The notes beneath the pieces were generated by a model, which searched no databases, was not told the DNA's origin, and saw nothing but the letters and a program-made list of their open reading frames with translations. DNA of 37,415 bases from SIG575 sp045643165 (GTDB lineage: Bacteria > Bacillota > Clostridia > Oscillospirales > Acutalibacteraceae): NCBI GenBank assembly GCA_045643165.1, contig JAZUKF010000115.1, forward strand, positions 1 to 37,415, in the 5' to 3' direction. Shown here one piece after another: positions 23,896 through 31,514 of the stretch; position 1 is the stretch's first letter; every line of letters starts with the position of its first letter. The position numbers and the translations under genes were made by a program.

Positions 23896-25413
23896 TTAAA
23901 ATTTAAATTTTATTATTCCGTCCTCCGGTATAACGGAAAACTCTTCATTTTCTTTAACAAATACACCTTTATCGAGTCTCGCAAAACTATTATGTCCCAT
24001 AAAATTTATTTCAAGCTCTTTTTCATTCAAAATTATATACTCTGTTTTTTCATATTTATTATATTTAAAACACAAACGCCACGAAGGTGTTTTTATTTTT
24101 ATTTCCAGACTGTTTTCACTCATTACCGCCGAAAAATCTTCACCGATGTTCAACAAAGCGGTATTATTATTTGCTTTTGAAACATACTCACCGTCAAAAA
24201 CAATTTCCTCATCTTTAACATAAAAATATCCGCCTGCCGTCTTTTCTTTACTGCTGAAACGGAAGCCGTCAATCAACGGAACATTACTGAAAAAGCATTC
24301 ATTATTTTTCGTAGATTTTTCAAGATATTTTTCTTTAAAATCATTATCAAAAATATGTATATCTCTGATTTTGATTTTTCCGTTATCATACAATAAATTA
24401 ACACGGTAAAATTTACTCATATACCAAAGAGTTTTATAATCGGTAGGAAGACAATCGCTGTCAATGCACAAAGAAGTTGCGGGTGTGCTTTCAAATTTTT
24501 CAATAAATCTTTCTCCCGTTTCAGCCAACGTGAGAAGTTCCGTTTCACCGTTTCTGACCATTTCATCAAGAAGTTCAAACTGCATTTTCAATCCCTTTTC
24601 GATGCTGTGCCATCCGAAGGAATTTTCCTGACCGAATTGAGCATACGACATTGCAAGACATTTATCATTAAACATTTCTTTTAAAAACCATTTTACCCAA
24701 TCTTTATCCGCACCGGAATTACCGTAAACAGGTTCCAAAGACATTACACTTTGTCCCTTATTCAATTCCCCTAAACCCAAATCATATTGATGAATGGGAT
24801 CGGAACCCAACATTCTGAAAACGGGAACATTTATCTGATTTTCTTTTTTATTTGCAGGACAAAGCATATTTGTTTTTGACGGATAATATGCTCCGTTATA
24901 ATATCCTCCCCAAATGGTATATCCGTCCGTTCCGTACTGATCTTTGCAGTTACAGGAAGCAACCACAGAATATTTTTCTTTCATATAATTAAGAGAAAAA
25001 GCATCAATATGCCATGAACCCACCGATTTCGGATAAAATCCGAAGGTTGACTTGAAAATTTCAAAAGCCATATCAATAAGCTTAATTCTTTCTTCCGGCT
25101 TATACCCTATCAAAAAGCCTACATCATTTCTCCAGTCCCAGCTGTAACGGCCCCGCCATTCCATTCCGCAATCCTCCACGAGAGGTTTAACGATTTCAAG
25201 CCATAAACCTATTTCAGCGTTTTCTCCGTACTGTTTGATAATATCAATATATTCTTCATTTATCAACGCATCATACTGTAATAAAACAGTTGATTTGAAA
25301 TTATATTTATTACAAAGTTTCAATTCCTCTGCCAAAGTTACCGGTAAATAATCATCATTTTCAACTCTCGGTTCCACCGCACGAACAAAATTTATTATGT
25401 TTGCAATTTTCAT
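23896..25413 (-). CDS. Conserved protein, possible polysaccharide deacetylase/GH57-like barrel
   Basis: 505 residues from the ATG at 25413; an in-frame TTG at 25434 overlaps the AAAGGCGG site and is less likely. There is no signal peptide. The N-terminal two thirds look like a (beta/alpha) barrel of the NodB/GH57 kind: FVRAVEPRVEND, TVLLQYDAL (42-50), IGLWLEIVKPLVE, WRGRYSWDWRNDVGF, VGSWHIDAFSL (131-141), CNCKDQYGTDGY (154-165) and PVFRMLGSDPIHQYD. The conserved aspartates and histidines could bind metal or act in catalysis. The C-terminal third is beta-rich. I know this as a recurrent but unnamed family in Clostridia and cannot give an activity. It is a lone gene with its own promoter. Confidence 0.75.
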   Translation of the reverse strand: MKIANIINFVRAVEPRVENDDYLPVTLAEELKLCNKYNFKSTVLLQYDALINEEYIDIIKQYGENAEIGLWLEIVKPLVEDCGMEWRGRYSWDWRNDVGFLIGYKPEERIKLIDMAFEIFKSTFGFYPKSVGSWHIDAFSLNYMKEKYSVVASCNCKDQYGTDGYTIWGGYYNGAYYPSKTNMLCPANKKENQINVPVFRMLGSDPIHQYDLGLGELNKGQSVMSLEPVYGNSGADKDWVKWFLKEMFNDKCLAMSYAQFGQENSFGWHSIEKGLKMQFELLDEMVRNGETELLTLAETGERFIEKFESTPATSLCIDSDCLPTDYKTLWYMSKFYRVNLLYDNGKIKIRDIHIFDNDFKEKYLEKSTKNNECFFSNVPLIDGFRFSSKEKTAGGYFYVKDEEIVFDGEYVSKANNNTALLNIGEDFSAVMSENSLEIKIKTPSWRLCFKYNKYEKTEYIILNEKELEINFMGHNSFARLDKGVFVKENEEFSVIPEDGIIKFKF

Positions 25414-25438
25414 CAATACATCGCCGCCTTTCAATTAT

Positions 25439-25466
25439 ATTATAACATATCATAATAATTTTTAAA
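25439..25466 (-). promoter_or_regulatory. Promoter of the 23896-25413 gene
   Basis: Minus-strand TTTAAA (25466-25461), a 16-base spacer, and TATAAT (25444-25439). It leaves a short leader of about 20 bases. Confidence 0.5.
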
Positions 25467-25486
25467 ATATTTTTTAATGAATTATG

Positions 25487-25515
25487 TTGAAAAGATTAAT
25501 AAAATATGTTAAAAT
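25487..25515 (+). promoter_or_regulatory. Promoter of the first paralogous lipoprotein
   Basis: TTGAAA (25487-25492), a 17-base spacer, and TAAAAT (25510-25515). It is divergent from the preceding promoter. Confidence 0.65.
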
Positions 25516-25565
25516 TTCTGTGTGTTATTTAAAAAACACAAAAATTTTCAAGGGTGGATTTATAC

Positions 25566-26555
25566 ATGAAAAAGATAATTGCATTGATTTCCGCAGCCGC
25601 ATTACTGTTATCATTAGCAGCCTGCGACGGACAAACGGAAAAAGAAAAGACAACTGTCGCTGAACAAACCACAGTCGAATCCGTAAATGCCGAAACAACA
25701 AAAGCAGATGGTGAAACCACTACGGAAGAACCTTCGGTTACCGAACCGACTGTTGAAAACGAGGAAACAACCGCCGAAAAAACTACGGCAGTCAAAAAAA
25801 CCACTGCCAAGAAAACTACTGCAAAAAAGACAACCACTAAGAAAAAAGCTACAACCGTTAAGAAAACTACCACTAAGAAAAAAACTACAACAGCCAAAAA
25901 GCCCACCACTAAAAAAACGGAAAAAGCACCGTCAACAACAGCTGAAATTGTTTCTTTCTTCAACAGTGCAACAAAACTTGTTGCCACTAAGAAACCGGGA
26001 TTCAGCAAAACATCCACAGTTACATTAACAAAAATGGAACCTGCTGTTCTTGCTAAAATCAGCGTTGTAAAAAATGTTGTTGAAGATTTTGTAGGCGTAG
26101 GAACAAAGAACGAAACCGCAAAAAAAGGAAGCGACAACTCAAAACTTTTCCGTGCTTCAACCCTCAGTGCAAGCGATGTTTCAAAAGCAACATGTACTTC
26201 AAGCGGTAATAATTATATCATTACTTTAACAGTTAAAGGCGGAACAAATCCCGAAAAAGGTTCAAGTCCCATCGGAAGACTCACCAATGACTATAAGAGC
26301 AGAAGTGAAATTAAAAAAGGCCTTGCGGAAGGAATTGCCTCTGATAAAAACTTTAAATCCTGCGGAGATGTAAAGGAAACAATGAATTCCGCCACCGCAA
26401 AAATTACTGTTAATAAAACAACAAAACAAATTTCAAGTTATTCAATCACTTATACATACAATGCTGTTATAAAAGATGTTAAATATACTATTGTAACGGC
26501 TACGGCAGATGTTGATGCAAAGGGTTCAATCAATTTCTCATCATTTGTTTGGTAA
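25566..26555 (+). CDS. Lipoprotein with Lys-Thr repeat linker, paralogue A
   Basis: 329 residues from the ATG at 25566 (AGGGTGG about 8 bases upstream; an in-frame GTG at 25554 overlaps the site). The signal MKKIIALISAAALLLSLAAC is a lipoprotein signal with C20 as anchor. An acidic Thr/Glu stretch (24-75) is followed by a repetitive Lys-Thr segment (about 71-121) built of KKTT and KKKTT units, then a C-terminal domain of about 205 residues beginning PSTTAEIVSFFNSATK and ending SSFVW. The basic linker resembles wall-spanning or polyanion-binding stretches, but that is inference. The C-domain is shared with paralogue B just downstream. No known family is recognised. Confidence 0.82.
   Translation: MKKIIALISAAALLLSLAACDGQTEKEKTTVAEQTTVESVNAETTKADGETTTEEPSVTEPTVENEETTAEKTTAVKKTTAKKTTAKKTTTKKKATTVKKTTTKKKTTTAKKPTTKKTEKAPSTTAEIVSFFNSATKLVATKKPGFSKTSTVTLTKMEPAVLAKISVVKNVVEDFVGVGTKNETAKKGSDNSKLFRASTLSASDVSKATCTSSGNNYIITLTVKGGTNPEKGSSPIGRLTNDYKSRSEIKKGLAEGIASDKNFKSCGDVKETMNSATAKITVNKTTKQISSYSITYTYNAVIKDVKYTIVTATADVDAKGSINFSSFVW
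25776..25928 (+). repeat. Low-complexity Lys-Thr coding repeat
   Basis: Roughly 50 codons composed almost only of AAA/AAG and ACT/ACA/ACC, encoding tandem KKTT, KKTTT and KKKTTT units. It makes other frames falsely open on both strands. Such tracts are prone to slippage, so unit number may vary between strains. Confidence 0.8.
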
Positions 26556-26561
26556 TTTTAA

Positions 26562-26590
26562 TTGACAAATCAACGCTAATGTAGTAAATT
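26562..26590 (+). promoter_or_regulatory. Promoter of the second paralogous lipoprotein
   Basis: A perfect TTGACA (26562-26567), a 17-base spacer, and TAAATT (26585-26590). It begins only 7 bases after the stop of paralogue A, so B has its own promoter and no terminator separates the two genes. Confidence 0.6.
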
Positions 26591-26635
26591 TATTATATGG
26601 AAATATACTCAAAAACTTTTAGGAGGATATTATTT

Positions 26636-27631
26636 ATGAAAAAATTGATAGCATTGATTTCCGCCGCTGCACTTATTTTATCTTTGTCAGCATGCGGAAA
26701 CAAAACACCTGAAGAAGAAACAACCGTTTCTTCAGATCAGACAACCGTTCAGTCAGCAGATGCTCCCACAGCGGAAGATGAAAAAACAGAATCCACTGCT
26801 GAAGGCAAAGAAACATCGGCTCCCGACGAAGAAAACGAGGAAGTTTCTGAAACCGAAACGAACGCAAAAGGCGAAATTGTCCACATGGTTTCAACACCTT
26901 CATACTATCCGGAAAACAAACCGGAAAAAGTAACAAAAGCGACTACTATTGCTACCGAAAAAATAAAAGATCCCTCCGGTTGGTCAACAGCAGAAGTCCT
27001 TTCTTATTATAAGACTGCAACGGAAAAAGTTGTTTCCGCAAAACCGGGATATAAAAAGACAAGGGAATCAAAGCTTAACAACTACGATGCAGGTGTTGCT
27101 TTAAATGCCTTCAAGAGTCTTGTTTTCAAATTCTTAGGCGTAGGTGCCGAAAACAGATATGAAGAAACAGTTGTAAAAGGTTCGCTTTCAGCTTCAAAAT
27201 TCCAGTCATTTAATGTCAGCAAACTTACAGCCGCAGACGTTAAAAGTGCAAAATGCGTTAAATCCGGTTCCGATTATATCGTAACAATTAACATAAATGA
27301 CGGTTCAAGCTCCATTTCCGGAGGAAGCAACAGCAAAAACAATTCTCCTCTTGATAAGTCCGTTATCAATATCGGAACATCCGACAGAGCCGAGTTTGAC
27401 CACAAAACAGCACAGGTCGTTTATGACGCAATTCAGGGCGTTGCTTCCGGTGCGGTTATTAACGAAAAAACAAACAATATTGTCCTTACGGCAACAATCA
27501 ACGCTTCCACGGGAAACATTAAAAAACTTATAGTTTCTTACAGAGCTGTTGCAAATCTTTCAAAAATCGTAGGTTCAAAAGCAACCTTGGATGCCACCAC
27601 AACCGTAACATATTCTAACTTCGGTTGGTAA
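26636..27631 (+). CDS. Lipoprotein with acidic linker, paralogue B
   Basis: 331 residues from the ATG at 26636, fixed by AGGAGG (26621-26626). The signal MKKLIALISAAALILSLSAC is nearly identical to that of paralogue A, with the lipid anchor at C20. The linker (21-120) is acidic and Thr/Ser/Pro-rich rather than Lys-Thr. The C-domain (about 125-331) aligns by eye with A: WSTAEVLSYYKTATEKVVSAKPGYKKT against TTAEIVSFFNSATKLVATKKPGFSKT, the shared FLGVG/FVGVG block, and the ending YSNFGW against FSSFVW. The pair is an evident tandem duplication with diverged linkers. Function is unknown; both would be displayed on the outer membrane face. Confidence 0.82.
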   Translation: MKKLIALISAAALILSLSACGNKTPEEETTVSSDQTTVQSADAPTAEDEKTESTAEGKETSAPDEENEEVSETETNAKGEIVHMVSTPSYYPENKPEKVTKATTIATEKIKDPSGWSTAEVLSYYKTATEKVVSAKPGYKKTRESKLNNYDAGVALNAFKSLVFKFLGVGAENRYEETVVKGSLSASKFQSFNVSKLTAADVKSAKCVKSGSDYIVTININDGSSSISGGSNSKNNSPLDKSVINIGTSDRAEFDHKTAQVVYDAIQGVASGAVINEKTNNIVLTATINASTGNIKKLIVSYRAVANLSKIVGSKATLDATTTVTYSNFGW

Positions 27632-27671
27632 TAGATTTACGGGAATAAAATTTTATAAATAAAACAGAAAG

Positions 27672-27709
27672 CCGGGAATCACAGATAATTGTGATTCCCG
27701 GTAATTTTT
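27672..27709 (+). terminator. Terminator after paralogue B
   Basis: CCGGGAATCACA (27672-27683) pairs perfectly with TGTGATTCCCGG (27690-27701) and is followed by TAATTTTT (27702-27709). Confidence 0.9.
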
Positions 27710-27852
27710 CTGAAAGCGGAAAAATGCATACAACTTTTTGCCTCTTCACAAATTGGTGTAAAGGTTTTTATTATATATTAAACCACTTTAAAAATTATAA
27801 ACTGTTTATAGTTTTAAGAATTCGGTAAAATATTTCCTCTTTTTAAATATTA

Positions 27853-27869
27853 TATAACAATTTGTTATA
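27853..27869. promoter_or_regulatory. Palindromic candidate operator upstream of the XRE gene
   Basis: TATAACAA-T-TTGTTATA is a perfect 17-bp palindrome, 51 bases before the XRE start. A possible -10 (TATAAT, 27897-27902) follows, with only a weak -35 (GTGTCA, 27871-27876). It is a likely self-regulation site for the adjacent small HTH protein. The rest of the 27710-27920 stretch is AT-rich with no gene visible. Confidence 0.5.
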
Positions 27870-27920
27870 CGTGTCAATATAAAATTTGTTTTATTTTATA
27901 ATTTTTTTGGAGGGGAAGAA

Positions 27921-28142
27921 ATGTACAGACGAATTAGAGAATTAAGAGAAGATCATGATCTATACCAAAAGAATGTTGCAGAATATCTTAAATGCACACA
28001 AGTTTGCTATTCTTATTATGAAAGCGGTAGAAGAGATATTCCGACTGATGTGCTGATAAAACTTGCAAAACTTTATGATACCAGCATTGATTATATTTTA
28101 AATCAAACAGATGAAATCAAGTGTTATCCTAAATCAACATAA
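27921..28142 (+). CDS. Small XRE-family HTH regulator
   Basis: 73 residues forming essentially a single Cro/C1-type helix-turn-helix: IRELREDHDLYQKNVAEYLKCTQVCYSYYESGRRDIPTDVLIKLAKLYDTSIDYILNQT. The recognition-helix region is CTQVCYSYYESGRR. Strong GGAGGGG (27909-27915) precedes the ATG. There is no effector domain, so it is a bare DNA-binding regulator, as in many small clostridial and phage-derived proteins. The palindrome at 27853-27869 is the obvious candidate operator. No toxin partner or phage gene is adjacent. It converges on rplQ with a shared terminator. Confidence 0.88.
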   Translation: MYRRIRELREDHDLYQKNVAEYLKCTQVCYSYYESGRRDIPTDVLIKLAKLYDTSIDYILNQTDEIKCYPKST

Positions 28143-28164
28143 ATAATCTTTCAAAATCAAAAAA

Positions 28165-28201
28165 ATCGCCCATACAGTTTCCTGTAGGGCGATAATTTTT
28201 T
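28165..28201. terminator. Bidirectional terminator ending the ribosomal operon and the XRE gene
   Basis: ATCGCCC (28165-28171) plus ACAG pairs with CTGT plus GGGCGAT (28187-28193) around TTTC. A T-run follows on the plus strand (28196-28201) and A's (28159-28165) supply U's for the minus strand. Confidence 0.85.
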
Positions 28202-28212
28202 AACTAATCTTA

Positions 28213-28563
28213 TTAGTCTTTATTAACCAACTCTATGATACACATTTCTGCTGCGTCGCCGCGGCGAGGGCCGGTCTTTATTATACGGCAATAGCCGCCG
28301 TTTACATCCTTATACTTGGGAGCAATCTCGTCAAAGAGTTTTTTGCAAACGTCTTCTTTTGTGATATATCCCAGTACCTGACGTTTTGAAGCAAGAGAAG
28401 TATCTTTTGCAATGGTAATCATTTTCTCTGCCATTGAGCGAACTTCTTTAGCTCTTGTTACGGTGGTTTCTATTCTGCCGTTTTCAATAAGATATGTTAC
28501 CATTGCTCTGAGCATTGCCTTACGATGATCGCTTGCTCTGCCGAGTTTTCTGGCACCTGGCAT
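28213..28563 (-). CDS. rplQ: 50S ribosomal protein L17
   Basis: A 116-residue large-subunit protein near the exit tunnel. The N-terminus MPGARKLGRASDHRKAMLRAMVTYLI, the segment IETTVTRAKEVRSMAEKMI and the C-terminal GGYCRIIKTGPRRGDAAEMCIIELV are the family hallmarks, although MPGARKLGR replaces the commoner MxxRKLGR start. It is the last gene of the operon, 14 bases after rpoA, and ends at the bidirectional terminator. GGAGTG lies before its ATG. Confidence 0.97.
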   Translation of the reverse strand: MPGARKLGRASDHRKAMLRAMVTYLIENGRIETTVTRAKEVRSMAEKMITIAKDTSLASKRQVLGYITKEDVCKKLFDEIAPKYKDVNGGYCRIIKTGPRRGDAAEMCIIELVNKD

Positions 28564-28577
28564 TTAAAATCACTCCT

Positions 28578-29528
28578 TTATTCTTCTTCCACACGAAGTT
28601 TTAAACCAAGTGAGGCCAATTTTTCTATAACCTCATCAAGAGATTTTCTTCCGAGGTTTCTAACCTTCATCATATCATCCTCGGACATGTTAATCAAATC
28701 TCCTACTGTATTTATTCCGGCTCTCTTCAAACAATTAAAGGAGCGGACGGACAGGTCAAGTTCCTCAATGGTCATCTCTAAGATTTTCTCTTTGCCATCA
28801 TCATCTTTAACGACCATAACCTCTGTATCGTATGCTTCATCTGAAAGCTCACCGAAGAGGTTGAGGTGATCGTTGAGGATCTTGGCTGCGAGAGAAACGG
28901 CTTCCTTCGCTGTAAGCGTACCGTTTGTCCACACTTCAAGCGTAAGCTTGTCGAAGTCAGTTATCTGACCTACACGTGTGTTCTCAACTGTATAATTCAC
29001 CTTGATTACGGGAGTATAGATTGAATCTATAGCGATTACGCCGATTGCAGGTTGCATAATATTTTTATTACGCTCTGCGGAAACATATCCACGTCCCTTA
29101 TCACAAGTTAATTCCATATACACATGAGCATTTTTATCCAACGATGCGATATGATGATCGGGGTTGATTATCTCAACCTCACTGTCAGTCTTAATATCTC
29201 CGGCAGTTATTTCGCCTTCACCGTCGGCCTCAATGTACATTACCTTCGGACCGTCACCATGGAATTTAAGAATAACTTCTTTAAGATTAAGAACGATTTC
29301 CGTTACGTCTTCCTTGACACCTTCGATCGTTGAAAACTCATGAAGAACGTTATCTATTTTTACGGAAGTAATTGCATAACCGGGAAGAGATGAAAGTAAT
29401 ACTCTTCTCATTGAGTTACCGAGAGTTAATCCGTAACCTCTCTCAAGCGGTTCTAAAACAAATTTTCCGTAAGTACCGTCGGCCTCGTGTGCAAGTGTCT
29501 CAATTTTCGGTTTCTCTATTCCTATCAT
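28578..29528 (-). CDS. rpoA: RNA polymerase subunit alpha
   Basis: 316 residues. The N-terminal domain (about 1-230), with EPLERGYGLTLGNSMRRVLLSSLPG and VNYTVENTRVGQITDFDKLTLEVWTNGT, dimerises and nucleates core polymerase assembly. A flexible linker joins it to the C-terminal domain (about 250-310), with LDLSVRSFNCLKRAGINTVGDL and VRNLGRKSLDEVIEKL, which contacts UP elements and activators. Length and motifs are normal. GGAGG precedes the ATG. It is separated from rpsD by 100 bases containing a hairpin (29574-29598), the largest gap in the operon. Confidence 0.98.
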   Translation of the reverse strand: MIGIEKPKIETLAHEADGTYGKFVLEPLERGYGLTLGNSMRRVLLSSLPGYAITSVKIDNVLHEFSTIEGVKEDVTEIVLNLKEVILKFHGDGPKVMYIEADGEGEITAGDIKTDSEVEIINPDHHIASLDKNAHVYMELTCDKGRGYVSAERNKNIMQPAIGVIAIDSIYTPVIKVNYTVENTRVGQITDFDKLTLEVWTNGTLTAKEAVSLAAKILNDHLNLFGELSDEAYDTEVMVVKDDDGKEKILEMTIEELDLSVRSFNCLKRAGINTVGDLINMSEDDMMKVRNLGRKSLDEVIEKLASLGLKLRVEEE

Positions 29529-29573
29529 TAGTGAAAACCTCCTTCGTTATTTGTTTTGGTACTCCTCAGTTTA

Positions 29574-29598
29574 TGCAGCATTAGAATTATATGCTGCA
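29574..29598 (-). other. Hairpin in the rpsD-rpoA intergenic space
   Basis: TGCAGCAT (29574-29581) pairs perfectly with ATGCTGCA (29591-29598) around a 9-base loop, with no U-run after it on the minus strand. It could be an mRNA processing or stability element or a translational control site; S4 is a known autoregulator of this operon in other bacteria. Confidence 0.5.
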
Positions 29599-29628
29599 AA
29601 ACCCCATATCCTGTCAACTTGTAACAGA

Positions 29629-30255
29629 TTATTTAGAGTAGAACTCAACGATAAGATGTTCTTCAACGGGAGCTGCGATCTGATCACGCTCCGGAAGTGC
29701 TACAATCTTAGCTTCAGCAGCATCTCTGTTAAGATCAAGCCACTGCGGAACAGGACGGGAAGCATTAGCTTCGAGAACAGATTTAATCTTTTCGCTGTCC
29801 TTGCTCTTATCTTTAATTGCAACAACGTCACCTGCTTTAAGCAAATATGACGGAATATCTACCTTGTTTCCGTTAACTTTATAATGTCCATGAATTACAA
29901 GTTGTCTTGCTTCTGCTCTTGAATTTGCCCAACCGAGAAGATAAACTACGTTATCCAATCTGCTTTCGCAAATTCTGAGAAGGTTTTCACCTGTAACACC
30001 CTGGCGGCGTTCTGCCATCAGGAAATATTTATGGAACTGACTTTCGTTAACGCCGTAATAACGTCTGGCCTGCTGCTTTGCACGAAGCTGTAAGCCGTAC
30101 TCGGAAGTCTTTTTGCGGCTCTGTCCATGCTGTCCGGGAGCGTATGAACGACGCTCAATGGAACATTTGCCTGTATAGCATCTGTCACCCTTGAGGAAAA
30201 GTTTCTTGCCCTCACGACGGCATAATTTACAAACCGCACCGGTATATCTTGCCAT
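29629..30255 (-). CDS. rpsD: 30S ribosomal protein S4
   Basis: A 208-residue primary 16S rRNA-binding protein of the 30S subunit. The N-terminal part carries four cysteines (C-x2-C at CKLC and C-x5-C at CYTGKC), the zinc-binding form. The S4 RNA-binding domain RLDNVVYLLGWANSRAEARQLVIHGHYKVNG is intact. GGAGGTG precedes the ATG. It lies 24 bases after rpsK, in standard Firmicutes alpha-operon order. Confidence 0.98.
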   Translation of the reverse strand: MARYTGAVCKLCRREGKKLFLKGDRCYTGKCSIERRSYAPGQHGQSRKKTSEYGLQLRAKQQARRYYGVNESQFHKYFLMAERRQGVTGENLLRICESRLDNVVYLLGWANSRAEARQLVIHGHYKVNGNKVDIPSYLLKAGDVVAIKDKSKDSEKIKSVLEANASRPVPQWLDLNRDAAEAKIVALPERDQIAAPVEEHLIVEFYSK

Positions 30256-30279
30256 AAAATTACACCTCCAAAATTTAGG

Positions 30280-30687
30280 TTATACGCGTCTTCTCTTGGG
30301 AGGACGGCAGCCGTTATGCGGAATCGGTGTTACATCTTTAATCATTGTAACATCAAGACCGGCTGTTTGCAATGCTCTGATTGCAGCTTCACGGCCCTGT
30401 CCGGGACCCTTTACGTATACCTCAACTGTTTTCATTCCATGATCTATTGCAGCTTTTGCAGCTGTTTCCGCTGCTGTCTGTGCAGCAAACGGTGTAGATT
30501 TTCTGGAACCTCTAAAGCCCATTTCACCGGCACTTGCCCATGATACTGCATTTCCCTGAGTATCTGTTATGGTAACAATCGTGTTGTTAAAAGTGGATTG
30601 AATATGGGCAGCACCACGCTCGATGTTCTTACGTTCACGGCGTCTACGTGTGCCAACGGCCTTTTTAGTTGTACCTTTAGTTGCCAT
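30280..30687 (-). CDS. rpsK: 30S ribosomal protein S11
   Basis: A 135-residue platform protein that helps form the Shine-Dalgarno cleft. Signatures: basic N-terminus (GTRRRRERKN), AHIQSTFNNTIVTITDTQGN, SAGEMGFRGSRKSTPFAAQ and the C-terminal DVTPIPHNGCRPPKRRRV. The start has GGAGG upstream, and rpsM lies 16 bases before it. Confidence 0.98.
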   Translation of the reverse strand: MATKGTTKKAVGTRRRRERKNIERGAAHIQSTFNNTIVTITDTQGNAVSWASAGEMGFRGSRKSTPFAAQTAAETAAKAAIDHGMKTVEVYVKGPGQGREAAIRALQTAGLDVTMIKDVTPIPHNGCRPPKRRRV

Positions 30688-30703
30688 TGTATTCCCTCCC
30701 AGC

Positions 30704-31072
30704 TTATTTCTTCTTGTTTGCTATTGTCTTTTTCGGACCTTTACGTGTACGTGCATTCGTCTTTGAACGCTGTCCTCTCACCGGAAGACCTTTACGATGA
30801 CGAACACCACGATAGCAACCGATTTCAATAAGCCTTTTGATATCAAATGCTGTTTCTCTTCTGAGATCACCTTCAACCTTAACATTATGGTCGATGTACT
30901 CACGAAGTTTTGAAACATCTTCTTCACTTAAATCCTTAACTCTTGTGTCAGGATTTATGCCTGTTGCTGCGATAATTTCGCTTGCGGTTTTTTGACCTAT
31001 TCCGAAAATATATGTGAGAGCAATTTCAACTCTCTTTTCTCTCGGTAAGTCTACACCTGAAATACGCGCCAT
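30704..31072 (-). CDS. rpsM: 30S ribosomal protein S13
   Basis: A 122-residue head protein contacting P-site tRNA and the subunit bridge. MARISGVDLPREKRVEIALTY, the helix-hairpin-helix IGQKTASEIIAATGI and the C-terminal GVRHRKGLPVRGQRSKTNARTRKGP are characteristic. GGAGG lies before the ATG; rpmJ is 36 bases upstream in the transcript. Confidence 0.98.
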   Translation of the reverse strand: MARISGVDLPREKRVEIALTYIFGIGQKTASEIIAATGINPDTRVKDLSEEDVSKLREYIDHNVKVEGDLRRETAFDIKRLIEIGCYRGVRHRKGLPVRGQRSKTNARTRKGPKKTIANKKK

Positions 31073-31108
31073 TTGTCAGTTGCACCTCCATTAACTGGTT
31101 ACGTCAGA

Positions 31109-31222
31109 TTAACCCTGACGCTGCTTGTGCTTGGGATTTTCACAGATAACCATTACTTTTCCCTTGCGTTTAATAATCTTGCACTTCTCGCAAATTTTCT
31201 TTACAGAAGGTCTGACTTTCAT
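31109..31222 (-). CDS. rpmJ: 50S ribosomal protein L36
   Basis: A 37-residue protein that I translated by hand: MKVRPSVKKICEKCKIIKRK continuing to KGKVMVICENPKHKQRQG. The zinc ligands C-x2-C, the later cysteine and the histidine of NPKHKQRQG are present, so it is the zinc-binding form. AGGAGG stands 8 bases before the ATG at 31222. Its place between infA and rpsM is the standard one. Confidence 0.96.
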   Translation of the reverse strand: MKVRPSVKKICEKCKIIKRKGKVMVICENPKHKQRQG

Positions 31223-31276
31223 AATAGAATTCCTCCTAAAATTACTTGCATGATACGGCTTTTGCCGTAACTCTTA

Positions 31277-31495
31277 TTATTTTGATCGCCATGTAATACG
31301 CCCACGGGTGAGGTCGTATGGCGACATTTCAACCGTCACTTTATCTCCCGGAAGAATGCGGATATAATTCATACGCAATTTTCCCGATATGTGAGCTAAA
31401 ATCTTAACACCGTTCTCCAATTCAACATTAAATGTTGTATTCGGAAGGGCTTCAAGAACTGTACCCTCAACTTCGATCATATCCTGCTTGGACAT
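31277..31495 (-). CDS. infA: Translation initiation factor IF-1
   Basis: 72 residues from the ATG at 31495, set by GGAGG 7-8 bases upstream; a longer in-frame ORF to 31531 is spurious. A single S1-like OB-fold: MSKQDMIEVEGTVLEALPNT, FNVELENGVKILAHISGKLRMNYIRILPGDKVTVEMSPYDL and TRGRITWR. IF-1 occupies the A site during initiation. It lies 19 bases after the KOW gene. Confidence 0.97.
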   Translation of the reverse strand: MSKQDMIEVEGTVLEALPNTTFNVELENGVKILAHISGKLRMNYIRILPGDKVTVEMSPYDLTRGRITWRSK

Positions 31496-31514
31496 GTAAA
31501 AACCTCCTGAATGT

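Noticed and set aside
25776..25928. Possible CRISPR or tandem DNA repeat array
   Set aside because: The repetition follows the reading frame of a Lys-Thr protein tract, with no constant-length repeats or unique spacers.
25529..26137. 202-codon open frame on the minus strand
   Set aside because: It is the antisense shadow of the Lys-Thr repeat of lipoprotein A; low-complexity codons leave several frames open and the product is a meaningless Val/Phe-rich string.
27921..28142. XRE protein as the antitoxin of a toxin-antitoxin pair or a prophage remnant
   Set aside because: No toxin-like, integrase or phage gene is next to it; it is flanked by a lipoprotein gene and the ribosomal operon, each behind its own terminator.
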